Assembly: GCF_000499205.1 (NCBI RefSeq)
Contig: NZ_AWUK01000001.1
Location: 157,152-221,151 of the forward strand
Direction: 5' to 3'
DNA from: Paenibacillus sp. MAEPY2
GTDB lineage: Bacteria; Bacillota; Bacilli; Paenibacillales; Paenibacillaceae
Length of the DNA stretch: 64,000 bases
Shown: positions 36,540 through 44,270 of the stretch, one piece after another
Layout of the letters: each line of letters opens with the position of its first letter
Position numbering within the stretch: position 1 is the first letter of the stretch
Notes under the pieces: model-generated
Told to the model about the DNA's origin: nothing
The model's input: only the letters and a program-made list of their open reading frames with translations
The model's database searches: none
Translations under genes and position numbers: made by a program

Positions 36540-37496
36540 ATGAAGACAAATCATTGCAAAATTGTAGATTGTACAATCCGTGATGGCGGATTGGTAAATA
36601 ACTGGGACTTTAGCGTGGACTTTGTTCAACAGCTCTATGCTGGATTGAATGAAGCTGGCGTTGATTATATGGAAATTGGATACAAAAACTCACCTAAGCT
36701 CTTGAAAGGTGCGGAAGAAGCAGGACCATGGCGTTTTCTGAATGATGACTTCCTGCGCAAAGTTATTCCTCAAAAAGGCAACACCAAATTGTCTGCACTG
36801 GTTGACGTTGGACGTGTGGACGAGAATGACATTCTGCCGCGCAGCGAAAGCATGCTGGATCTGATCCGTGTAGCCTGCTACAGCAAAGATGTAGATAAGG
36901 CTCTAGCCCTGGTTCAAACGTTCCATGATCGTGGATATGAAACAACGCTGAATATTATGGCATTGTCTAATGTTATGGAAAATGAACTGCTGGAAGCATT
37001 TGAACTGATCAAGGAAAGCGCTGTGGATGTTGTATACATAGTAGACTCCTATGGTAGCCTGGATCATAACGATGTGAAATACCTGGTGGAGAAGTTCAAG
37101 ACTCATCTGCCGAACAAACGTCTTGGTGTTCATACACATAATAACATGCAGCTCGCCTTCTCCAACACATTGGTAGCAGCAGAGCTTGGCGTTGAACTGC
37201 TGGATGCTTCCGTATACGGCATGGGACGTGCTGCAGGGAACTGCCCGACTGAACTGCTCGTTGCTCATCTGAAAGGCACGAAATACAATCTGCGTCCAGT
37301 CCTTGGTGTGTTGGAGCAATTGATGGTCCCTCTCCGTGAGAAGGAAGAATGGGGTTACATTTTGCCTTACATGATTACAGGTACGTTGGACGAGCATCCT
37401 CGCTCCGCGATGGCACTGCGTTCGTCCGAAGACAAAGACAAGGTTGTTGATTTCTATGATAAATTGACAACACCAGAAGTGAGTTTTGACAAATAA
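36540..37496 (+). CDS. DRE-TIM aldolase-family (HMGL-like) protein
   Basis: A 318-residue TIM-barrel protein related to 4-hydroxy-2-oxovalerate aldolase and HMG-CoA lyase. The metal/catalytic start is KIVDCTIRDGGLVNNWDFS, with YIVDSYGSL and the metal-binding HTHNNMQLAFSNTLVAA near residue 195, then YGMGRAAGNCPTELL. All the usual catalytic residues look present, so it is probably an active aldolase or lyase, but the substrate is unknown and no dehydrogenase partner lies nearby. AAAAGGAGC precedes the ATG. A terminator follows at 37643. Confidence 0.82.
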   Translation: MKTNHCKIVDCTIRDGGLVNNWDFSVDFVQQLYAGLNEAGVDYMEIGYKNSPKLLKGAEEAGPWRFLNDDFLRKVIPQKGNTKLSALVDVGRVDENDILPRSESMLDLIRVACYSKDVDKALALVQTFHDRGYETTLNIMALSNVMENELLEAFELIKESAVDVVYIVDSYGSLDHNDVKYLVEKFKTHLPNKRLGVHTHNNMQLAFSNTLVAAELGVELLDASVYGMGRAAGNCPTELLVAHLKGTKYNLRPVLGVLEQLMVPLREKEEWGYILPYMITGTLDEHPRSAMALRSSEDKDKVVDFYDKLTTPEVSFDK

Positions 37497-37642
37497 ACAG
37501 ATTGCATCATTGTTGAATTGGGCTTCCAGTGAACCAGAGCTGGATCTAATACATCTATAACTTTAGCGCATTAGCGTTTTAAGTCGAATGGTGCACGTAA
37601 TACGAAAATTAGTCTAAAATACAGTTGCAAATTCAAAAAAAA

Positions 37643-37674
37643 CATGAACTCCGATGGGGAGTTCATGTTTTTTT
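37643..37674 (+). terminator. Rho-independent terminator
   Basis: CATGAACTCC and GGAGTTCATG with a short loop, an A8 tract before and T7 after. Confidence 0.9.
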
Positions 37675-37813
37675 AGTTCTTATTGCCTTGTTTTTCTACA
37701 TATCTATGAATAAATATTCCTAGGAGTGCTCATTTTTTTGTTCACGTCTGCGGAAATAAATGTTATTATGTACCAGATAGCATGTATTCACATGTGACTT
37801 GAACGTTGGTAGA

Positions 37814-37831
37814 TATAATAAAATGTCGAAT
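37814..37831 (+). promoter_or_regulatory. -10 element with adjacent Spo0A-box candidate
   Basis: TATAAT (37814-37819) is followed by TGTCGAAT (37824-37831), a match to the Spo0A box, just downstream in the probable start region of the c-di-GMP gene. No good -35 is seen. Binding here would repress. Confidence 0.35.
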
Positions 37832-37902
37832 ATTGTAACAAAGTAGATTTATATCGTTAATGTTATTTCAGGATAGGTGATCCCGGGAAGGAAAAACACG
37901 GC

Positions 37903-40029
37903 ATGAAGGCTAATCAGCAAGATCAGAGAAAAATAGGTTGGGTCGCGATAGGCGGCTTATTGTGTTTCCTCGCAAATCAATGGTTTCGTTCCTCTGCAAG
38001 CTCTGATCTGATCATATCGGGTTACTCGGTTTTGACACTCTTGGGTGGATTCGCTGCGGCAGCGGCCTGTATCGGCATCTATAATCAAAGCTGGTTATTC
38101 CAGACTCAAAGACTGACCCTCCGAAGGGTCCTTATGACAACGTTGTTTTTATTGATTGGTTTATTTGAATTGGTTCACATCGTTTCTTTTGCGGAAGAGA
38201 TGCCAAATGGTGCGATGATGGAGTCGGAGTTCTCGCTGAAGATGATGTCGCTTGGATCTCTTGTTTGTGCGGCAGGTTTGCTGTTCATATATGCAGTCAG
38301 CGAGAGGGAAATTGCGTTACCGCGCAAATTTTTACTGTTCGGCGGAACGCTCGGTATTTTTATTGTTTTGTATACATTGGCTATTCAGGAATGGGCTGTA
38401 CTTCCGAACTTGCTGGAGGGGAATGTGCTTGGCGGCATGTTTACCCGATTTCATTTCCTGGTCGGCATTCTGTATAGCGTGACTGCGGTCATGTTATTCA
38501 TTCAATGGAAAAAAGGAAAAGATCGTGATCTATCTACCGTACTTTGCGCAATCCTCTGTTTTTTCTATGGAGAATGTTACTTTGTTTCGGCTACGAAAAT
38601 TAATGATCTCAATCTGTTGCTGGGTCTATTAAGCAATTGTTTTGGCTATTTCTTCATCCAGAAGGGGCTATATTCGTCTGTGGTGGATACGCCTTTCCTC
38701 AAGCAGCAGGTGGCTGAGGCAAAAATGAACTTTATTGCTCACCATGATGATGTGACAGGGCTGCCCAATCGCCGTCGCCTTTCTCAACGACTGAAAGTGA
38801 TGATGGATGCAGCTATGGTAGAGGAGCAGCTTGTCGGAGTGTTGGTATTAAATATTAACCGATTCAAAACAATTAATGATTCATTGGGCCAACAGGCGGC
38901 TAACCGTGTACTTCGTCAGGTAGGTCAGCGTTTGAAGCATTCTTCGCTCCCGGGAGAGGAAGTATTCGGACTGGGAAGAGATGAATTCGTACTCACGATG
39001 ACAGATTTCAGCACAACAGATACGGCATTGCGGCGGACAAGATCAATCTTGCAGCTGTTCGAAAAACCTGTAACTGTAGATGGAAACGAGTATCATCTCA
39101 CGCTGGGTATTGGTATGGCAATATTCCCGCATGACGGGGACTCACCGGAGGAGATCATTCAGAATGCGGATACGGCGCTGCATAATGCCAAAGAGCAGGG
39201 AATGGAGCTAAACCGATATGCCCATGCAATGCAGATGAAAGCCCAGGAACGTTTGCAGCTTGAGAATGATTTGCGCAAAGCGCTGGATCGCGGGCAATTC
39301 TATCTGGTGTATCAGCCGCAGGTCAATCTGGAGAGTGGCTTAATAGTGGGTATGGAGGCTTTGGTACGCTGGCAGCATCCGCTAAGAGGGTCAGTATCCC
39401 CTGCGGAATTTATTCCTCTTGCTGAGGAGAGTGGGCTGATCGTACCGCTTGGAGAATGGGTACTGCGTGAGGCATGTGCTCAGAATAAACAATGGCAGGA
39501 AGCGGGTTACCGCAAGCTGTGTGTGTCGGTTAACTTGTCCATGAGGCAGTTCAGGCACTCCCATCTGCTGGATAACATCAGCGGCATTCTCAAGGAAACG
39601 GGCTTGGAACCGGTGTGGCTTGAACTGGAGATTACCGAGAGCATGACGTTTGATAAAGATCGGGCCTTTGAACAGTTACGTAAAATTAAAGAAATTGGTG
39701 TGCACATCAGTATTGATGATTTTGGCACCGGGTACAGCTCGCTGCATTATCTGAAAGATCTGCCGATTGACCGCCTCAAGATTGACCGTTCCTTTGTCAA
39801 TGAAGTGATGGAGGACAGTAACAACGCGGCGATTGTATCGACCATAACATCGATGGCGCATCACTTGCAGTTAAAGGTAACGGCTGAGGGCGTTGAAAAT
39901 GAGGACCAGCTTTCGTTCCTTCGCGATCAGCATTGTCATGAGGCTCAAGGGTATTTTTTCAGCAAACCGATTTTGCCAGCCGATTTTGAAAAAAAGTTTT
40001 TGAGAGATGTGGATAAACCCACAGGTTAA
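37903..40029 (+). CDS. Membrane EAL phosphodiesterase with degenerate GGDEF domain
   Basis: 708 residues: seven or so membrane helices (residues 10-250, MASE-like sensor), then GGDEF (about 275-430) and EAL (about 440-700) domains. In the GGDEF part the signature reads LGRDEF and the metal-binding DxD-type strand reads LVLNINRFKTINDSLG with Asn in place of Asp, so cyclase activity is unlikely. The EAL part is intact: GMEALVRWQHP, DDFGTGYSSLHYL, KIDRSFV and TAEGVE. It probably hydrolyses c-di-GMP, with the GGDEF part acting as a sensor or GTP-binding regulator. AAGGA lies before the ATG. Confidence 0.88.
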   Translation: MKANQQDQRKIGWVAIGGLLCFLANQWFRSSASSDLIISGYSVLTLLGGFAAAAACIGIYNQSWLFQTQRLTLRRVLMTTLFLLIGLFELVHIVSFAEEMPNGAMMESEFSLKMMSLGSLVCAAGLLFIYAVSEREIALPRKFLLFGGTLGIFIVLYTLAIQEWAVLPNLLEGNVLGGMFTRFHFLVGILYSVTAVMLFIQWKKGKDRDLSTVLCAILCFFYGECYFVSATKINDLNLLLGLLSNCFGYFFIQKGLYSSVVDTPFLKQQVAEAKMNFIAHHDDVTGLPNRRRLSQRLKVMMDAAMVEEQLVGVLVLNINRFKTINDSLGQQAANRVLRQVGQRLKHSSLPGEEVFGLGRDEFVLTMTDFSTTDTALRRTRSILQLFEKPVTVDGNEYHLTLGIGMAIFPHDGDSPEEIIQNADTALHNAKEQGMELNRYAHAMQMKAQERLQLENDLRKALDRGQFYLVYQPQVNLESGLIVGMEALVRWQHPLRGSVSPAEFIPLAEESGLIVPLGEWVLREACAQNKQWQEAGYRKLCVSVNLSMRQFRHSHLLDNISGILKETGLEPVWLELEITESMTFDKDRAFEQLRKIKEIGVHISIDDFGTGYSSLHYLKDLPIDRLKIDRSFVNEVMEDSNNAAIVSTITSMAHHLQLKVTAEGVENEDQLSFLRDQHCHEAQGYFFSKPILPADFEKKFLRDVDKPTG

Positions 40030-40173
40030 GGATAGGCAGGGGCGTGGACACGCTTCTGTCTTTTTAATTTTCCGTAACGGGGGAGGGAGAAATAGTAAAA
40101 AGAAGTTGCAAGCGTTGGATGATCATGGTATATTAATTTTGTAAAATTCATGTTAATGTTCCCCGGAACTTGA

Positions 40174-40247
40174 CGGGACGTAGCTCAGCTTGGTAGAGCA
40201 CCTGGTTTGGGACCAGGGGGTCGCATGTTCAAATCGTGTCGTCCCGA
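40174..40247 (+). tRNA. tRNA-Pro (anticodon TGG)
   Basis: A 74-base cloverleaf: acceptor CGGGACG/CGTCCCG, D arm TAGCTCAGCTTGGTAGAGC, anticodon arm CCTGG-TTTGGGA-CCAGG, T arm with GTTCAAATC. CCA is not encoded. Confidence 0.97.
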
Positions 40248-40258
40248 TCGTCATTCGC

Positions 40259-40329
40259 GCGGGTGTAGTTCAATGGTAGAACTTTAGCCTTCCAAGCTAA
40301 TAGCGTGGGTTCGATTCCCATCACCCGCT
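40259..40329 (+). tRNA. tRNA-Gly (anticodon TCC)
   Basis: A 71-base cloverleaf: acceptor GCGGGTG/CACCCGC, D arm TAGTTCAATGGTAGAAC, anticodon arm TTAGC-CTTCCAA-GCTAA, T arm GTGGG-TTCGATT-CCCAT. CCA is not encoded. Eleven bases after tRNA-Pro, so the two are co-transcribed, with a shared terminator at 40347. Confidence 0.97.
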
Positions 40330-40346
40330 TAACTAATGCAACACCT

Positions 40347-40383
40347 GAAACCCTTGTGGAAACAAGGGTTTCTTCTTTTTTTT
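40347..40383 (+). terminator. Terminator of the tRNA pair
   Basis: GAAACCCTTGT-GGAA-ACAAGGGTTTC followed by TTCTTTTTTTT. Confidence 0.92.
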
Positions 40384-40447
40384 CGAAGTTAGTGTATTCC
40401 TAGTCGCGTTAGGAGGGAGAATATTACTGACTCCAAATTCAAGACCT

Positions 40448-40475
40448 TTGCTTTTTCCCCATCATCTGGTACAAT
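40448..40475 (+). promoter_or_regulatory. Promoter of the ABC-F gene
   Basis: TTGCTT (40448-40453), a 16-base spacer, TACAAT (40470-40475). About 335 bases before the ABC-F start codon, so a long leader is made. Confidence 0.55.
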
Positions 40476-40537
40476 AACGGAGAAATCGATACTACACATG
40501 AATGAGAGGTAACCATACGTCCCATGAAGTAAAACAC

Positions 40538-40603
40538 ATGAATTCAACCCCAGTAACTGCAGAGAGTGTATTGACGCAGTCAGCCAAAGCGGCTGAGCAA
40601 TGA
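40538..40603 (+). CDS. Possible leader peptide 1 (21 aa)
   Basis: ATG-initiated frame MNSTPVTAESVLTQSAKAAEQ ending TGA at 40601-40603, within the ABC-F leader. A still shorter frame, ATG AAG TAA, starts at 40523. Its end overlaps the next frame as ATGA. The ribosome binding site is weak, so this is uncertain. Such leader peptides let drug-stalled ribosomes control read-through of ABC-F genes. Confidence 0.35.
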   Translation: MNSTPVTAESVLTQSAKAAEQ

Positions 40604-40611
40604 GGGGATTC

Positions 40612-40788
40612 GTGTGTCCAAATTCAGCTATGGGATCAGGTATGGAAACAGGCAGGCTGTTCTGGCTTGTGTGTACCCTTTTAGGGTTATTTGTTCATGC
40701 CATGGGTATCTTATGTTTGTTTTTTGACGCTTTATCCAATCCTGAATTGCCAGACCGCCGGCTGATGCCAGCGGTTTTTTTATTTTGA
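40612..40788 (+). CDS. Possible leader ORF 2, running through the attenuator hairpin
   Basis: GTG at 40612 with GAGGGG just before it (or the ATG at 40600 coupled to leader peptide 1). The frame encodes a hydrophobic peptide with RLFWLVCTLLGLFVHAMGIL and ends with a TGA after the terminator stem, so ribosomes translating it would disrupt the hairpin. May be a true regulatory ORF or chance. Confidence 0.35.
   Translation: MCPNSAMGSGMETGRLFWLVCTLLGLFVHAMGILCLFFDALSNPELPDRRLMPAVFLF
40754..40786 (+). terminator. Attenuator terminator upstream of the ABC-F gene
   Basis: ACCGCCGGC-TGAT-GCCAGCGGT (one mismatch) followed by TTTTTTTATTTT, only 25 bases before the ABC-F start codon. A terminator here makes sense only as a conditional one for the downstream gene, since no gene ends just before it except the leader frames. 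Confidence 0.75.
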
Positions 40789-40810
40789 ATTGCAGGAAGG
40801 ATGAGGCCTC

Positions 40811-42703
40811 ATGATGACAATGGTACGCCTACATGAAGTATCGAAAGAGTGGAACGGGAATGAATTATTCGCAGGATTGAATCTGGAAATAAATGAAGGC
40901 GAGCGGCTCGCCATTCTGGGCCGCAACGGGTGTGGCAAGACGACCTTGTTACGCATCATTCTTGGAGAAGAAGATGGCGGTGGACGAATCGAACGCCACG
41001 TTCCGCAACAGGAGTGGGGATTCATGCGTCAGCGCTCCTTGATCAAACCGGAGACGAATGTGCTTGATGCCGTCCGTCAGGAAAGTGGACGGATCTACGA
41101 GGTGAAGCGTGACTTGGAAGAGTTGGAACAGCTTATGGGCAAGAGTGGAGCGGCAGATGAGCAGCGGCTGCTTGAAGCTTATACAATAGCGATGGAACAA
41201 TATGAGCAACTGAACGGGTATATGTGGGAGACTGAGGTAGAGAAGGTGCTGACACGTCTCGGGTTATCGTCTGACCATTGGAGCAGGCCGTATCATTCCT
41301 TGAGTGGTGGTCAAAAAACGAAGGCTCGTCTCGCGGGATTACTGGTCAGTAAACCGAAATTTCTGATTTTGGATGAACCGACGAATCATCTGGATGAAGA
41401 GAGTATGCGCTGGCTTGAAGAATGGCTGTCCACCTATGCAGGAACATTATTGTTTGTCTCTCATGACCGGACCTTTATAGATCAGGTTGCAACGGGTGTG
41501 ATTGAGTTTAGCCCGGGTGCCCTGACCAAATATAAGGGGGGTTACACGAATTACAAAGACCATAAGGAACGTGAATTGCGTGAGCAGGAAGCAACCTATC
41601 GCAAGCAGGAACTGGAACGGAAAGCGCTAGAAGAGACGATCCGCAATTATCAGCAGTGGTTTCATCAGGCACATAATTCAGCGACTGATGTGGAGGTCAA
41701 AATCACCCAGAGCTTTTACAAAGCCAAAGCCAACAAGAACATTTCCCGCTACCATGCCAAGCAAAAGCAACTGGAGCGGCTGGAGAAAGAGCGGGTGGAT
41801 AAACCTCGTGAAGCTGCGAAATTGAACATGGAGCTGCAAGTGAACACGCTGGCTGCCCGCCAGCTCCTTGCACTGGAAGATGCCAGTTTTGGTTATCCGG
41901 GAAGCCCGACATTGCTTCGCAATCTCCGGATTGTGGTCGAACGCGGAGATCGTCTTGCTGTACGCGGTCCCAATGGCACAGGCAAGACAACGCTGCTCAA
42001 GCTGATGATTGGGGAGTTGGAACCTTCGCAAGGCAAGGTGACACGTCATCCGCAGCTAAAGGTTGGTTATTTTTCGCAAGAGCTTGAGGGATTACCGGAA
42101 AGTCAGACGCTTCTGGACAGTTTGCTTAGTCTTCCATCCATGACACAAAGTGCTGCACGCACCATTCTGGGATGCTTTTTATTTTCGAGAGATGATGTGT
42201 TCAAACGTATTGGGGATTTGAGTATGGGGGAGAAGTGCAGAGTTGCATTCCTGCGTTTGTACTTCGGTGGAGCCAACTTGCTGGTGCTGGATGAACCGAC
42301 CAATTATCTGGATATTGACACACAGGAAGTGATGGAGAATATATTGAAGCAGGCATCCGGAGCACTGGTGCTCGTATCCCATGATCGTATGCTGACCAAA
42401 GTACTCGCTAACCGCTTGCTTGATCTGGAGCCCGGTGGAAAGGTTACACTGTTTGACGGTGGAGTGGAGGACTGGGAGCAATCCATCAAATTGCGAGAAT
42501 CCGCCCTTGAGATTCGGGAGTCAGATGATGAACGGTTACGGCTTGAAATGCGTTTGTCTGAGTTGTTATCTCCTATGAGGAGTGCGAGCAATGAGATGTT
42601 GACTAATCCTAATGATGTAATTGAGCGGACGGCTGAAGTTGCCGAAGTTCGCGAAATTCAACATCGTTTGAAACAGCTGCGCGAGCTGAGAAAACACAAG
42701 TAA
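40811..42703 (+). CDS. ABC-F family ATPase (ribosome-protection type)
   Basis: A 630-residue soluble protein with two ABC cassettes and no membrane segments. Cassette 1: Walker A GRNGCGKTTLL, signature LSGGQKTKARLAG, Walker B FLILDEPTNHLDEE. Cassette 2: Walker A GPNGTGKTTLL, signature-region SMGEKCRVAFLRL, Walker B LLVLDEPTNYLD. The linker between them (about residues 240-345) is long, helical and very basic, as in proteins that reach into the ribosome P/E site and dislodge antibiotics (Vga, VmlR). The C-terminal extension is charged and helical. The attenuator leader supports a drug-induced resistance role; which drugs is unknown. Confidence 0.87.
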   Translation: MMTMVRLHEVSKEWNGNELFAGLNLEINEGERLAILGRNGCGKTTLLRIILGEEDGGGRIERHVPQQEWGFMRQRSLIKPETNVLDAVRQESGRIYEVKRDLEELEQLMGKSGAADEQRLLEAYTIAMEQYEQLNGYMWETEVEKVLTRLGLSSDHWSRPYHSLSGGQKTKARLAGLLVSKPKFLILDEPTNHLDEESMRWLEEWLSTYAGTLLFVSHDRTFIDQVATGVIEFSPGALTKYKGGYTNYKDHKERELREQEATYRKQELERKALEETIRNYQQWFHQAHNSATDVEVKITQSFYKAKANKNISRYHAKQKQLERLEKERVDKPREAAKLNMELQVNTLAARQLLALEDASFGYPGSPTLLRNLRIVVERGDRLAVRGPNGTGKTTLLKLMIGELEPSQGKVTRHPQLKVGYFSQELEGLPESQTLLDSLLSLPSMTQSAARTILGCFLFSRDDVFKRIGDLSMGEKCRVAFLRLYFGGANLLVLDEPTNYLDIDTQEVMENILKQASGALVLVSHDRMLTKVLANRLLDLEPGGKVTLFDGGVEDWEQSIKLRESALEIRESDDERLRLEMRLSELLSPMRSASNEMLTNPNDVIERTAEVAEVREIQHRLKQLRELRKHK

Positions 42704-42767
42704 TCCATTGATTAAGCTTTTGTCGTTTTGCTTTTGGGCTTAACGATGGATCAAGCGGCTTTACGGC

Positions 42768-42796
42768 TTGCTATTTCGAGCGATTTTGCATATAAT
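42768..42796 (+). promoter_or_regulatory. Promoter of pheST
   Basis: TTGCTA (42768-42773), 17-base spacer, TATAAT (42791-42796). Confidence 0.7.
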
Positions 42797-42839
42797 AATG
42801 GACGATCATCAGTAAATTTGAAGTTTTTTTCTGACATGA

Positions 42840-43128
42840 AAACGTGATGATGGAGACAAGTAAGCAGTGCCTCTGGACAGGGAGGAAGCGCCGTAGATTG
42901 AGAGCGTTTCTGTAGAACAAGGCTGCTGAAATTCACTCCGGAGCGGTTCCCTGAACCATATCTTGCGATCCATCGCAGGAGTTAGTAGGGGGTAACGGTT
43001 AACGGTCGTTATTCCGTATAGAGTGAGGCAAACATGTTGCAGGCCGGAAGGGCCGGGCAGCACTGATTGTCTAACAAGGGTGGTACCACGGTCTTTTCGT
43101 CCCTTCAGGGGAGAGAAGGCCTTTTTTT
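42840..43128 (+). promoter_or_regulatory. T-box riboswitch of pheST, phenylalanine-specific
   Basis: The T-box core AAGGGTGGTACCACGG is at 43076-43091. The terminator stem (GGTCTTTTCGTCCC with GGGGAGAGAAGGCC) ends in seven T by 43128. In the specifier loop the sequence GAAATTCACTCC gives TTC (Phe, 42932-42934), matching the regulated gene. Uncharged tRNA-Phe should promote antitermination. Confidence 0.93.
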
Positions 43129-43163
43129 GTTGCATTAACACCACATAAAGGGGGCATTTACAC

Positions 43164-44198
43164 ATGAAAGAACGTTTGGAGGCATTAAAGATCGAAGCGC
43201 TGGAACAACTGTCCGGCGTAAACGATCCACAGACGCTGAGTGATCTGCGTGTAAAGTATTTGGGGAAAAAGGGTGCACTGACTGAGATTTTGCGCGGTAT
43301 GGGTGCGCTTAGTGCAGAGGAACGTCCGGTGATTGGTCAGGTCGCCAATGATGTTCGTGGCGCAATTGAAGAGGTCATCGACAGCAAGCAGGAGCAGTTC
43401 CAGAAGGAAGAGACAGCGAAACGTCTGCAATCCGAGAAAATTGATGTGACCCTGCCCGGACGTCGCGGACGTCAAGGCGGACTGCATCCACTGACCAAAG
43501 TGGTACAGGAAATCGAAGATATTTTCATCGGTATGGGATATCGTGTAGCAGAAGGTCCTGAGGTTGAGATGGATTATTACAACTTCGAGGCATTGAATCT
43601 GCCGAAGAATCACCCGGCGCGTGATATGCAGGATTCCTTCTATGTGACAGAAGACCTGTTGATGCGTACGCATACGTCACCGGTTCAAGTTCGTACCATG
43701 CAAAGCATGAAAGGTGAAGTGCCAGTTAAAGTCATCTGTCCGGGTAAAGTATACCGTCGGGACGATGACGATGCGACGCATTCGTTCCAGTTCAATCAGG
43801 TTGAGGGTTTGGTCATTAGCGAGAATATTCGCATGAGTGACCTGAAAGGCACCTTGCTGCAATTCGTACGCGAAATGTTCGGTTCACACACTGAAATTCG
43901 TCTGCGTCCAAGCTTCTTCCCGTTCACCGAGCCGAGTGCTGAAGTGGATGTCACTTGCGTGCAATGTGGTGGCAGTGGCTGCCGGGTATGTAAACAGACG
44001 GGCTGGCTTGAGATTTTGGGCGGCGGTATGGTTCATCCGAAAGTACTTGAGATGGGCGGTTATGATCCGGAGAAATACAGTGGGTTTGCATTCGGAATGG
44101 GCGTAGAGCGTATCGCCATGCTGAAATATGGCATTGATGATATTCGTCATTTCTACAACAGTGATATGGCGTTCCTGAAACAATTTGGACGCCTGTAA
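43164..44198 (+). CDS. pheS: Phenylalanyl-tRNA synthetase alpha subunit
   Basis: The 344-residue catalytic subunit of the alpha2-beta2 class II enzyme. The N-terminal coiled coil binds tRNA; the catalytic domain shows [36 protein letters not shown] (motif 2 region) and [19 protein letters not shown] (motif 3). An unusual-looking but family-typical cysteine stretch, [17 protein letters not shown], may bind zinc. Controlled by the T-box leader and followed by pheT after 72 bases. Confidence 0.97.
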   Translation: MKERLEALKIEALEQLSGVNDPQTLSDLRVKYLGKKGALTEILRGMGALSAEERPVIGQVANDVRGAIEEVIDSKQEQFQKEETAKRLQSEKIDVTLPGRRGRQGGLHPLTKVVQEIEDIFIGMGYRVAEGPEVEMDYYNFEALNLPKNHPARDMQDSFYVTEDLLMRTHTSPVQVRTMQSMKGEVPVKVICPGKVYRRDDDDATHSFQFNQVEGLVISENIRMSDLKGTLLQFVREMFGSHTEIRLRPSFFPFTEPSAEVDVTCVQCGGSGCRVCKQTGWLEILGGGMVHPKVLEMGGYDPEKYSGFAFGMGVERIAMLKYGIDDIRHFYNSDMAFLKQFGRL

Positions 44199-44270
44199 TT
44201 ACCGAAGTAGCATACAGGGCGAACGCCCTTCATTTGCAACACCAATTCATAGATTAGGAAGTGAACGTCC

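Noticed and set aside
40600..40788. Independent 62-residue membrane protein gene
   Set aside because: Its end runs through an intrinsic terminator directly before the ABC-F gene, so if translated it is more likely part of the leader control; kept only as a low-confidence leader ORF.
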